From Nemania diffusa (lineage: Eukaryota; Ascomycota; Sordariomycetes; Xylariales; Xylariaceae): a stretch of 64,000 nucleotides of DNA. The stretch covers positions 1,984,001-2,048,000 of the forward strand of contig JBBPUQ010000004.1 in assembly GCA_038501195.1 (NCBI GenBank), given 5' to 3'. Below are positions 45,486-56,987 of the stretch, one piece after another; positions within the stretch are counted from its first letter, which is position 1; each line of letters opens with the position of its first letter. Both the position numbers and the translations under genes were made by a program. The notes under the pieces were generated by a model. That model was not told the DNA's origin. It ran no database searches and saw only the letters and a list, made by a program, of their open reading frames with translations.

Positions 45486-47386
45486 TGTTTTCCTTTGTTC
45501 CTGCAACCTTGAAGCGTTGCGCGCAAAGCTTCGTAATGGGTCATGAAAGGAGGTCGTGGCTGATAGCGAGGCACGAGGGGTTGCAATGGAGATAGTCGGG
45601 TATCTGCGTTGCTATCGGTAGGCCTATCCATGGCGAGTTAGAATATTCAAGGTTCGACATGTGCATCACAATACGAGACTCGATGCGATGGGACGGAACG
45701 AAAGAGCAAGGTTGTCCAAATTAAAGTTGGCTGGGATTAACCGAGCGAGACGAGGGTAACAAAGCAGGAGGAAAAACCAAGGAGACATACAGATAATTAT
45801 GATATGTTGTACAAAGAGTTGCGCTGGAGGGATGGGTGACCACCAACTTATCAAAGGACGAGGACGCACGCGAAACAGCGGTAGAAGCAGACAAATGTCG
45901 GCTTATTGTTGTCGCGTGCAATCGCTTTCTCTCGGTCTTATCCTGCCTCCAAGTAACCGGCGTGCCAATCGACCCGGCGCATTGCCCATATAATTGCGCG
46001 GGCGTTGGCAAGGAGCGGAGGTGTTGGGCGGACAGTGAACGATTGTATGAGAGGTGCAGTTGGCAGGTCGATTGTGTGTCACACGACGTACACGATATAT
46101 GTGTCGCGCGCGCGGGTCGAGAGCGCCAAGGGAGGACGGCAGACGGAGGTATATATTAGATGACGGGGAAGGAGTAATAATCTGGCAGTGGTCGCCCGGA
46201 CACAGACGGCTATAGTGCCTGGATCGTGGGTATGGCCTATAGGTTAGACGGTATGGCTGGCCAGACGAGTAGCGTGGGAAGCGTCCAACCCCAAGCGGCT
46301 GGCACGACAGACAAAGCCTGGCGTATGAGGCAGGCGAGATACAGTGCTGCAGAGGGAGGGTGGTTCAAGATGCGATTCGGTGGTAGGTTGCATGCGTGTT
46401 GCCGAAGAGTTCGGTAGCAGGTCATTGAATGCAGTGATGTATGGTGTGTGTATGGGTAGGTGAAGTATGTCGTGCCGGTGCAGGCGACGGGATCAGCGCG
46501 TGGTTTAGTCTAGAAAGAAAGTCAAGGCGGCAGACCGATACAGACCTGCTTGGCCTGGGCCTAAAGATCACTGGTGCAGGGGTTAGATCACTGCCGGCCC
46601 CGAAAAGCAACAGCTGGTTCAGGTACTAAAGAAGAATTGGAGGTATTTTGGGGGGAAACGTCAGGGTGCAGTGGGAAAGGAACGCGGGCTGGCAATAATG
46701 AGCGGGGGCAGCCCGACTTTAGGCGTAACATCCGTTTCTGTGACACCTAAAATTTCTTGTGGGGCTTCCAAAACAACACATGGCGCCTCTGCCAGCTGGC
46801 CCCGAGTCCCCTTGGGACCAAGAAAAGAGTTACAGATAAACGCCGTCAGCTGGCAAGAGAAGTACCTAGTTACATGGTGTGCGCATAAACAAGTATAAGG
46901 TTTAAGTCTTTCCTTGCTACGCTAGAATAGACGCCGTCTTTCAGCTGAGATCTTACCGTGCATGAAAAGATGAAATCTTCAATTACGGGTTGTGTTGATG
47001 ATCATCTAGCTCTATCATTCGCATTCTTGCAAACTTAATCGCACTAGATGACAAAAAGTAAAACCTAGATAGATTGAGGTAAGTAATGTGCAAATACCTG
47101 AGGTTTTCCGTGATGCGATCAGCTTTCAAGACCGCTTGCTACCTAAGTAACCGCACTGACGTGATATGTGGGGCTATACCTAATACTTGGAAACCCACAG
47201 TAGGCAGGACCTGGTAGGTAACTTAGGTAGATAGGACCTACATACCTGGTAGATGCTTGGTACTTACTTATCTACATCAAGTACAGAATATGCAAGAACT
47301 TACCTACCTAGGTAGTCTAGATAGATACTACCTGCTCCTAGCTCGTCAATTAAGTCTAAGCTCTTAAGACCTACGTCTACGACTTC
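45486..47386. other. Intergenic plus unresolved 5' exon of the AF4-like gene
   Basis: The 45486-45660 part is probably transcribed with the minus-strand gene. 46200-46900 is GC-richer, with short frames on both strands and no supported gene. A dense cluster of TAGGTAGGTACC-type units lies at 47150-47335. Confidence 0.5.
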
Positions 47387-48208
47387 ATGATGGTCCGTAC
47401 GTGGTTTCTGCTGCCAGATTTTACCTTCACCACTGATGGCCCTCTCCGGCTTGGCATGGTGATTCCACACTGGTCCAAGCCGACGACCGTCCTCGCGACG
47501 GCACTGCAGCCGAAATTGAACTGCCACCTCAGGCAACCACCGTAGAACCAAATCACGCCCACAGCCGTTCACAATCACGGTCTAGCAGTCTCAGCATGTG
47601 GCTTACATTCGAGGGCCTCGCGTCTACCTTGGCAGGTAATGATTTGGGCAAGAATAACAACATCAATTATAGTGAAATAGATCATGAAATCCACTATTTT
47701 AGGGATCCGCTGACGCCCGAGACGGTCACCGCCATTGCCAATCTTCCCGCAATGCACGTCCAGATTGACTCGGGCATGTTTGGAAATCGACCGGTTTACA
47801 TCGTCTCAGGACTGCGCGTTGCCACATCATCGTTCACGGTGACGAAGGAACAGAGCTCCAATTTTACCGGCGTCCGGCCCGCCCGCGGGAACGCTGCCTG
47901 TTGAGATTGGTGGGAAAGTCAAGCACGATGGCCAGAAGACTGTCACCGACTCGTCTGACACGGCCCCAGGAATCGTGCTCGCGTATCGGCTCCATATCAT
48001 TCGCACCCGTAAGGCAAGCCTAGAAACGGGGTTGTTTAGTCATAAGGACGCGTTCTTAACAGGTGACCCGGGCGAAGCACAGGAACCGCTGATTCTTGCC
48101 GAAGCTACGCAAGACGAGATTGACGGGGACTTGGAGGAAGAACTTGAGTACAAAAGTGTGGATATTGGAGAGAATGAGCTGTGCATTTATCTTCCATTGA
48201 ATAAGTAG
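47387..48208 (+). pseudogene. Gasdermin-like (HET-Q1/RCD-1 type) gene with two frame shifts
   Basis: Intronless by appearance. Protein-like sequence runs in three blocks. The first, from 47387, is in one frame (WFLLPDFTFTTDGPLRLGMV). The second, about 47540-47880, is in a second frame and carries FGNRPVYIVSGLRVATSSF. The third, about 47885-48208, returns to the first frame with TAPGIVLAYRLHIIR and an acidic C-terminus. The VYIVSGL...VLAYRLHII pairing parallels the conserved strands of gasdermin pore-forming domains, and the family is found beside protease genes in fungi. The shifts occur near 47490-47530 and 47870-47890; neither fits an intron. As it stands no full-length product can be made. 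Gasdermin assignment is by pattern only; it could be a related fungal family of unknown role. Confidence 0.5.
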
Positions 48209-48378
48209 AGACGTGGCTCGATTGGTATAGAGCTCTTAGATAGGTAATAAGAGCGCGCCTTTATGCCCATAGGTTGAGATGAGATCCTAGAAATTACGAT
48301 GAGGTTTGGGGTCACACTTAGATTACACTTGTCATCCAAAAAAAATATGTAACGAGTGTAGCATCAGATTTTGATCTC

Positions 48379-51300
48379 TTATTGTTGGTCGCTAATTTTG
48401 TCGACTGCAGCGCAAATGGCAGTGAACAACTCCATTTCCTTCATTTTCTCTCCCCAAAACCCTACAGGATTAGTGAAATGATGTTTATATCCCTTGACGA
48501 CTGACATGGCGTACAGCATTTGCTGCATCCCATTCTTCTTGTGAAGTCTAGCGCACACCGTCTCAGATTGCTTGGACTTGAGCAATGACGGCAGTGCTGC
48601 GACATATGATAGTATCATAGCCGCAACCCCGGCTGCGATAGCCGTTGCAATTGAGCTTCCCGCGCTCAAATCTACTTCTGGGAAAAGCGTCTGAATTTCC
48701 TTCATGATCGAGGGAGGGATATCGGTGCCATAAGTACCGAGAAGCTTAGGTCCATCTTCCGGTTGGGATGGATTCGAATCCAAAAAGGCTCCGTCTGAGT
48801 TCGCCGCATATATAGATATAACGTCTTCATGACTAGCTGGGAAATTTTCCTTTTTTATCCCTGAGTTCCCCGCGGCTGCAAAGAACAACACAGAACCATC
48901 GCGCTCTTTTGTGACCTTGTTGGTAGCATCTGAAATAGCCTTGCATTCCTTCTCACGCTCATTGGGCATCCCAAAAGACATGGAAATGATATCAGCCTTC
49001 TACTCCGGGTCTAGCCCGGCGTGGACGATTGCCTAGTCTGAAGTCAATACGTTGCTAATGGAAAGCAACATGTCACATACTTTGACAATATTTTGCCCAT
49101 GGTTCTGCAGGTCCTCAGCATTTGCTGCCACACGAATGACGAATATATCTACTATTGGCACGACATGCATGAGCAGTCGTGCCATGAATGTCCCATGACC
49201 AAACGTGTCGATTGCGCTTTGTAATTCTGGGATAGTAAAATCTTTCCAGCCCTTGATGCGGTTCAGCCTACGGTCGTCTTTGAAAAAACCCAGCTCTTTC
49301 TGACATCCGGTGTCCAGTATGGCGACTCGGATAGGTTCTGTGGTCTCCGTTAATTTTCGGCAGAGCGTTATGTGTCTGGCTATGACTTGGAGATGATGGA
49401 GGAATCCCTCCCTGCTCCCTGAGGGGCTGGAAAGGAACGAAGAGTGGGTGCGGTGAATTTCACCCCAGGAACGTTGAAGCTCCTCATCGTTATCCGATAT
49501 TAATTTACCACGTACTTCATTTGGAATTCGGACCAATGGTGGTTCGTCTGAGTCTTCGAATCCTACTATAGCTAACCGAAACAAGGGTGCAACCACTTTT
49601 TGATAAAGCGCATCTCTCCTCTCTAAGAGATGTGACTTTTGACTCGAATCACTTTGGTGCAGGGATCTCTGGCGGCTTTTTGCCTCCTTAAAGTTGACGG
49701 ATTCCAAACAGTTCTCAACGGCTCCAACAAAGCAGTCCTTCGACCCAAAGGCATCCCACTTGGCCTTCTTCAGTTCCATCAACTTTAATCCTGCTTTTAT
49801 ATGAACGCGGTTTGTATGTTCAACAGAAACAAATTCTGAGGCATTTCCCATTTCTAGAGCCCGGCCTAAACTAATCTCTAGAAGAATTATCCCCAAGCAT
49901 AGTATTCGTGGATACCGGTGGGTGCAATCCCCCTCATCGTAGGACTCTGCGGGGGATTCCTTGTACTGGCTGCCGAAAGGGAAGGAAACGAAAACTCTCA
50001 AAAGAATATCTTCGGGAGGCGAGAATTCTTGATCCAAACGGAAGAGCAGTATGTCTTCACTTGTCCACCTGACATTCATTAGTTCCGAGTTGTAAAACTG
50101 CCAGAAAGCTCGAGCGATAGTGTAAGACAACTTGTCCTTCTGCTCGACTGTGAGATCGCCCAGCTTCAACAATTCAGAAAGTGGTAAACCATGGCCTGAT
50201 ATGATATACTGAAGTCTTTCAAGATCTCGCAGTTAGTAGAGGTAGCAGTCTTCATCTAACTCTATATATACTTGTCAGTAATTCAGACAAAACGAATGAG
50301 AGACTAGCTGTTCGACTTCTCGTCCATTAATGAGGTATCACTTCTCACTACTTTTCAACTACGTTCTCGAAGCAGGGAGTTCGCTTTGTTATATAAGATA
50401 TCGCTTTACTTTCACAACTCCGCCTATCGCAGACACTATATGAGAAAGCGCATCTCTTAAAATTTCTCAACAAGCGGAAAACTCAAAAGTGATGCTGGCG
50501 TCTTAACATTGGACCGAGCTCACTCTTATTTTTTTTTCGTTTCGGAAATAGAAGTAAAGATGTTCATGGTAGTAAGCCAGTAGCAACTTTGCTCGGTGTC
50601 CGCTGCAAAGGGCTACTCAACATCCAACTAGGGACGATCCGAGCTTGACAAGAATGTCTCTAACGCCGCTAACGTATGGGAATAAGAAGAATTTATACTT
50701 ACCAATACTAATTCTAGCAAAATTTGGGTCGTCGAAGTATTTGCAAGCATCTCCACTTTCAATTAAAATAAACCCGGAAGTATCGAAAGTGTCTTTGCTG
50801 CCCTGCTGCAATTCATGGACATCTTTCGATCTAGTATTCATTCTGTGTCCGATTAGTCTAATTAAATACTTTAACCTTGGTGCAGAGGTTTTAGAAAAAA
50901 GATAATTCTATCACATAGATGAGAAGGATGAATTATTGAATTAGACAGCATCTATGCCACTTTAGCTACTAAAGGCTCTTTATCGTCTAAAGAAAGGGTA
51001 GGTGTGAGGACTTATAGATTAAGAATTTAAGGGAAATCGACTTGCATCGGAATTCTGAAGGCTAATTCCTGCCAGTGTGCCATTTTCGAAGTTGTAGTTA
51101 CGACATTGAAAGTACTCGTTGGTCTTCTGAACAGAATCCGGATTCAAGACATAGCCTAGTAATATGCCAATTGGGTTTCGCCGTACTCTGAAGTCCTGGT
51201 TCTACATGACCCTCGAGCATGCAAGTTGCGTGACTTTTGACTCCGTCGAGGAGCAGCTTGTGAACTTGGTCAGGATATACATCCCTAGGAGGGGGCAGCA

Positions 51301-51628
51301 AATAAGCAGCGGTGTCCGTAGGGGTACTCTGCAATTCCGGAATGTTGTTATTGAGTAGATTCCAAAAATATGTAAAGCGTAATTCAAAGGGCTCGATGAC
51401 ATATAACTGTTCTTTGCAGAATTTTGCAACCGATTTTTGCACTCCGCGCTTAGACACTTCGTTCTGAAATAGATGAATGAGAGTACGCCGTAGCTCCTGA
51501 GGGCTCTTCTCTACGTGGAGCTGACCCCTCTTGTTCTCGATAGCGAGTGGGAAGAGAATTCCATAAGCTTCAAGAGCTATTGAAACGAGGAGTTGTAATG
51601 GGAGGGAATTATCTTGCGTATGCGCCAT
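48379..51628 (-). pseudogene. DUF7580-subtilisin (S8) protease, HET-Q2-like, interrupted
   Basis: Minus-strand parts: N-terminal helical/DUF7580 segment 51628-51098; an exon near 50840-50680 (HELQQGSKDTFDTSG) with donor GTAAGT; then 50232-49081 after a CTAACTGCGAG acceptor; then 49032-48379. DUF7580 features are KDKLSYTIARAFWQFYNSE and LGIILLEISLGRALEMG. The S8 triad is complete: Asp in VAILDTG near 49314, His in FGHGTFMA near 49197, Ser in LSAGSSIATAIAAG near 48654, with the AAAGNSG oxyanion block. Breaks: an in-frame TAG at 49002-49000, just before ISMSFGM, and an apparent one-base shift near 51098. In the HET-Q system such a protease cleaves and activates the adjacent gasdermin. Here both partners are damaged. 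The stop may be escaped by splicing (see findings). Confidence 0.7.
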
Positions 51629-51900
51629 AATGACACGAGCAAGAAGGCTAGGTGAGGGAAAGAGGACGTTGTCTCCGACGAAGATGACCTGTGATGAGTG
51701 CACTACCTAGTCTAGTCGCTAATAGATGTAGCACTGCCGCGTACCGTGGTCAGGCTGGGTCGCAGTAATGTGCAGGGGTCAAAACTGAAAACTGATCAAG
51801 CCTTGGATCGGATTCCCCTCTTCTGTGCAACCAGCATCTAGCAATTTGACTACGTGTGAAGCTACAAGTTTTCTACTCTCTACCAACAACGACATTTGCC
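51629..51900. promoter_or_regulatory. Short divergent promoter region, protease / C2H2-TPR gene
   Basis: Only 272 bases separate the two outward-facing start codons, so the two genes probably share control elements. The plus-strand half has TTTTCTACTCTCTACC-type leader sequence. Confidence 0.45.
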
Positions 51901-54710
51901 ATGGACACTGCTTTTGCAGAAGCTTCGATTGCTGATCTGACGAGGTCTTGCTTGGAAGGGGCTAGGCAGAGCATCCAACAGCTACAAGGCAAAGATAAAA
52001 TCTATATGCAAACCCGACTTGCTGATCTAAGGCTCTGGGCTGATAGCGTTGGGGCCACAGCTCAAGCGAAGGCATCATTAGATCAGCGATTCCAGCACCG
52101 GCCTGGGGATATTCATCTCATTCGAGGGCTCCTATTCATGTTACAAGGATTTTTCAACGAATGTTCTATTGCTGTGGATAACCAATCCGATATCGAGGAT
52201 ATAATTTCTAACATTGATTCTACTGTGGATAGCCTAGCCATCCTTGGAGTTCAAATTCGACGAAGTGGCCGCCAATCTCGACTTCGAAAGGCGGATAGTT
52301 CCTTTGACAAGAATCGGGAGAAGTATCACAAGCTCAGAGTGCATCTCGCCTGCATCATCGCGTCGAAGCCGACTAAGAATGGCAGGCCCGCAACTGAGGG
52401 GGCGGAAATACACAGCGTCGATTACTTCGCAAACCTCAAACTCGCACCAATTCAAGAACGTCTCATAGAGGCCAACCTAAGAAGACGGCATCGATTCCTA
52501 GAAGCCCAGAGACATTCTCACGGTCTGAAAGACACTTCGACGAAGGCTTATCAACTCATAATCCCACGGCAGACTACGGCTGAGTCAACGCCAAGCCATA
52601 CCAAGCAGGGAGTTAACTCAACTCCGGCAAGACAAACGTTGCCGCCTAACCCTAGACATAACTCTCCTATGACGACTGTGACGTCGACTTCCGGCATGGA
52701 TTCGAAATGGGGCGGACTTCGAGATAGTCGTCGGCCCGGATCAACAGTCACCCGCATTACAAACATTACAGCTGCCGCAAGATATCCCAAGGCGCATGCT
52801 TCTTGGGAACAGAAGTTGATCAAATGCCCCTGCTGCTGTCAAGCTATCCCGGCGAGCGAAATGGAAGGTACCCAATGGAGGTAAGGGATTCTCTCCATAT
52901 TTGATTCGGGATGCTAATAGGACAAGAAAACATCTGGCGAACGACATAAGTCCGTACACATGTATCCTCGAGAATTGCCCGACACCATACAAACTCTTCG
53001 CGACACATTACGAATGGAAGGAACATTTCATGGATGACCATCCGTCTCAATGGAATTGTCCTTGTTGCGAAGACGCTCACATGTTCAAGTCACTCTCTGG
53101 AGTAATAAACCATATTAGGTCTAAACACCCCGATGCTATCTCCGACAGGCTCGACGACCTACTATCCGACGCAGAAATCAAGGTGATGGGAATTACCAAA
53201 TGCCCATTATGTGACAGCGAAGGGCCCCAAGATTCACCAGACTTGGTCGAGCATGTCTTGCAGCATGTTCATGACTTTTCTCTCCGTTCCCTTCCTTGGC
53301 CGACGGATCCACCTCTCCACCCAAGCAACCCGGCTGCAACATTTAATATAGATTATGCAACGAAGGTGTTTAAGGATGATAGCGGTAACGAGTATTCTTT
53401 TTCTATTGCCGAATGGGCTGAAAGTGTAGCACCGAAAATACGAGACACAGGGGAAATAAGTGTTGTTGATTCTGCAGGCGACGAGTTATTTCTTGACATG
53501 GCTAAATACCCCAAAAACATGACACCAGATAGCAGACCACCGCTCCAACTCTGCTATCTCGACCGGAATCCACCAAAAATCAGCGAAGGAGAATCGACGT
53601 CGGTAACCCAATTCAACACAGATTACTTCTCCGGAAATCCATATTTTAGGGAAGAATCCAGTGATAGCTGGTCCTCTTCGCAAAGCTATCACCCGCCCAA
53701 TCAAAGGCAGGATATCAACGAGTGGAAGTGGAGTTGTACCCTTTGTCGCTCGCAGAGCGGTCAGGGCGACGATGAGTACTTCCGACATTTAGAGGATACC
53801 CATGACGAAATTATAGAGGCAGCAGGGGAAAATGCTAGCATCGACATAGAAGAATGGAAGGTCTCTATGCTAAATGAGGCCTACGGGAACGTAATGTAAG
53901 TCGCTAGAGCTGCTTTCGGTGACGTTTATCGACTAATTAACGCTCACCAGGGATGCGATATCAATTACCAATTCTTCCTCCACATCATCTAATTCTAGGT
54001 CTACCTCATTAATCCAGGGGGAATACGAAGAGACCGAAGATAGGGACCAGCGGACACTAGAACTTGGGAAGAGTATGCTAGGCAAAAAAGATTCCCACAC
54101 ACTTACTATCATGGACAGCAATGCCCTGGCTTTTATCAGGCAGAAGAAGTACAAGGAGGCCGAGGAAATATACCGGCAGATGATAGAACTGAAAGAGAGT
54201 ATGCTGGGCAGAAGACATCCTGACACACTTACTAGCATGGACAACCTTGCTTTTACTTTTCTTAGCCAAAAAAAGTACGAGGAGGCCGAGAAACTAAACC
54301 GACAGATAGTAGAACTAAAAGAGAGTATGCTAGGCAAAAAGCATCCTGATATATTGGATAGCATAGAAAGCCTTGCTTGTTCTTATAGCGCCCAAAACAA
54401 GAACAAAGAGGCCGAGAAACTATTCCGGCAGATAATAGAACTAAAAGAGAGTATTCTAGGCAGAAGGCATCTTGAAACACTTAATAGCATGGACAGCCTT
54501 GCTTTGGCTCTCAGCTGCCAGAAAAAGTACGAGGAGGCCGAGAAAGTATACCGGCAGTTAAAAGAACTAAGAGAAAGTGTGCAAGGCAGAAGGCATCCCA
54601 ACACACTTAATACCATGGACAACTTTGCTCTTGCTCTCAGCTGCCAAGACAAGGACGAGGAGGCCGAGGAAATATACCGGCAGATAAGAAAACTAAAGAA
54701 GGAACGGTGA
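51901..54710 (+). CDS. C2H2 zinc-finger protein fused to near-identical TPR repeats (904 aa as read)
   Basis: The exons are 51901-52880, 52921-53895 and 53951-54710; introns of 40 and 55 bases start GTAAGG and GTAAGT. Residues 1-100 form the helical N-terminal domain common in fungal C2H2/NLR proteins (RLADLRLWADSVGA). The zinc-finger part follows: CPCCCQAIP, YTCILENCPTPYKLFATHYEWKEH-type, CPCCEDAHMFKSLSGVINHIRSKH, CPLCDSEGP...HVLQH and CTLCRSQSG. The C-terminus has 42-residue kinesin-light-chain-type TPRs starting at 54099, with units such as QKKYEEAEK and ELKESMLGRRHPD; five are in frame. A further unit lies beyond the stop in another frame. C2H2-TPR proteins of this kind occur in fungal allorecognition gene sets; the role here is unknown. 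Confidence 0.75.
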
Positions 54711-54825
54711 GCTAAGGAGAGGCCATCCTGATACATTGACTAGCATAGATAGCCTCGCCCTGGTTCTCAACGTCCAGGAGAAATATAACAAAGCAGAAAA
54801 GATTTTAGCTCTAAAGCCTGTATAA
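54099..54825 (+). repeat. Tandem 126-bp TPR-coding repeats
   Basis: Units start at 54099, 54225, 54351, 54477 and 54603, each 126 bases (42 codons) and sharing stretches such as GAGGCCGAG and CGGCAGAT. A sixth, diverged unit runs to 54825 in a shifted frame after the TGA at 54708. The low divergence suggests repeat exchange. Confidence 0.8.
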
Positions 54826-56106
54826 AGGTTATTTCTGTTACTGTTAACTTAGTAAGAAAATCTAGGTTCTATTCTGTTTTAAGCTTTGCAGTCTATTAAT
54901 AGTTGGCCTAGAAGCCATATACATTTGGCCACTATAGTAAGACCGACCATCTAGAGACATTAGGTTCAGAAGTGAGTGTAGTTGAGGGGGATATACAGTG
55001 ATCAACATTCCATTGGCCTAATATTGGGCTTGTACGGTTTGCCGCCGTCTCGTCTTACGAAGTCGCTTCTATGACACTTGATCTAGCATACGCAATTTGA
55101 CACCATGAGCCTTCTGTACATCTCACCGATACCCTCCTTGATATCCAATTGCATTGGCTACATTTTGCGACCCTACTTTGCTTGCTATGGATAATAGTTA
55201 GGTATCGCGCTGCTCAATCGAGATAGATTTTGATGACACTTATTTATTTTTCGACATATTATTCTATCGAGATAAAGAGACTGAGTGTTGCTACGAGAAC
55301 ATATTATAGAGAGGAGGCTGGAGGGGCAAGGATGCAGATTTCGAACATCTCATATTCGCTCGGGGGTTTCAGTATGTCTTCTCAGCTGCGTGGTAACTTG
55401 TAGACATCCTGCCCTTGCGCGCGAAGCCCTAGAGAATGGTATTATAAAGCCAAGTGATAAGATCAACAATTAACGGGCTGCAATTGTTGGCGGCAGAGAT
55501 ATCTGCGATCGGCTCGCTTTTGCTTGTCGATGCTTAAATGTTCGTAGGCTCGTTATGATCATGGACCCTGTTGGCTATAACTAATACTTAGTGGCGTAAT
55601 TGTCTCTCGCGCTTGCGTTTGACCTCTTCAAGCTGACGTTCTCTCCCCAGAAAGTACGCGTTCAAGCTCGGCTCTCATGCTGATAATAGGTATACTCCAA
55701 GGTATAAATATAATTTATAAAGTAAATTGTTTTGTATATGCATCGGCATTCTAACCTGATTGCATGTGATTGACGGCTCAAAGTTTGACCACCGTGGTTG
55801 TAGAGTTTGTTCGTTTTGGCTTGTGCAAAAGCGGGTCCTGCCCAGACTAGGCTTAGTCTAAAAGCGGATAGCTTGTAGGTACTGTACCGTACCTGAAATG
55901 CCAAACAAGAAGCTTGTTTCGTCGAAATCTATGCATAAGAAACTCCTCTAATAACAAAGTCTCCGACTTTCATATCGACAAAATTTAACGTCCGGCCCGC
56001 AGCACGCAGCAGGCCTGAAAATATTCACTATTCCGAAAACGTCTAGAATCTGCTTTATAGCTAGACTTTCTTTTATTCTCGGTGCGAGGCACGCACTACA
56101 GCATAG
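54826..56106. other. Intergenic, no supported gene
   Basis: AT-rich. Short frames near 55285-55470 and 55660-55900 lack support. Confidence 0.55.
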
Positions 56107-56987
56107 ATGGCCGAATCATACACCACCTCAACGGTGATCATTACAACTTCTCTCGTCGCCTTCCTCTCGGGCTTCGCAATCGGCATATATTCAATCAGGG
56201 GATACATCGTACCACCCTCGCTCAAGGCGGCGAGGGAGCAGAGGCTGAACGACCCCGTGGAAAGCGAGGAGTCTGATGTCGACGAAGATGACACGACTCT
56301 CGACCACGCACCGAACTGGGCGAACGGCGCAGAGGCGGACCGGAGGCAGGGCCTGCGGGTAGTGGAGGATGACGCCAGCCAGAAGAACGAGAAGAGCAAG
56401 AAAAAGCAGAAGGGGAAAAGGACAGACGACGGACCGGAACCAAAAGATGACGAAGCAGAGGCGAGGAGCGCAAAGCAGGAAGCAGAGGCCGCAAATCCCA
56501 GACAAGCCGCCGTGAATCCCGGCAACAACCCGAACGAGGAATGCAAGCTTGTGCTCGTTGTGCGGACGGATCTAGGCATGACAAAAGGCGGGTTTACCCT
56601 CCAACTATTCCTCGTACCATGCAGCTTCCTTGTTAAAGTACTAATAATCCCCACCTTGTAGGCAAAATCGCAGCCCAGTGTTCGCACGCGACACTGGCGT
56701 GTTACAAGACCCTAAGCCAGACCGCCTCCCGCAAACCCACGTCGCCCGAGGCCAAGATTCTACAACGCTGGGAGCGGCTTGGTCAGGCCAAGATCGCCGT
56801 GCAAGTTAAATCACAAGACGAATTACTTACATTGATGGGCAAGGCGCGCAGCCTAGGGATCACCGCAGAGGTCATACAGGACGCTGGACGAACACAGATT
56901 GACCCAGGTAGCTTGACGGTGTTGGGCGTCGGACCAGCGCCTAAGAGCCTTGTAGATCAAGTAACAGGTGGGTTGAAGTTGCTATGA
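56107..56987 (+). CDS. pth2: Peptidyl-tRNA hydrolase 2 (Pth2), membrane-anchored (268 aa)
   Basis: Exons are 56107-56587 and 56662-56987. The N-terminal TVIITTSLVAFLSGFAIGIY is a membrane anchor, as in mitochondrial outer-membrane Pth2 forms, followed by a charged linker. The catalytic domain starts CKLVLVVRTDLGMTKG, joined across the intron to KIAAQCSHATLACYK, then QAKIAVQVKSQDELLTL, GITAEVIQDAGRTQID and SLTVLGVGPAP, all Pth2 hallmarks. It releases tRNA from prematurely dropped peptidyl-tRNA. The only donor that gives this join is GC (AAAG|GCGGGT) with acceptor TTGTAG, so the intron is of the GC-AG class. Confidence 0.93.

Noticed and set aside
45820..45850. GGATGGGTGACCACC resembles the 3' part of 5S rRNA
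   Set aside because: The surrounding 90 bases show no 5S stems or internal promoter boxes; a chance match of about 15 bases.
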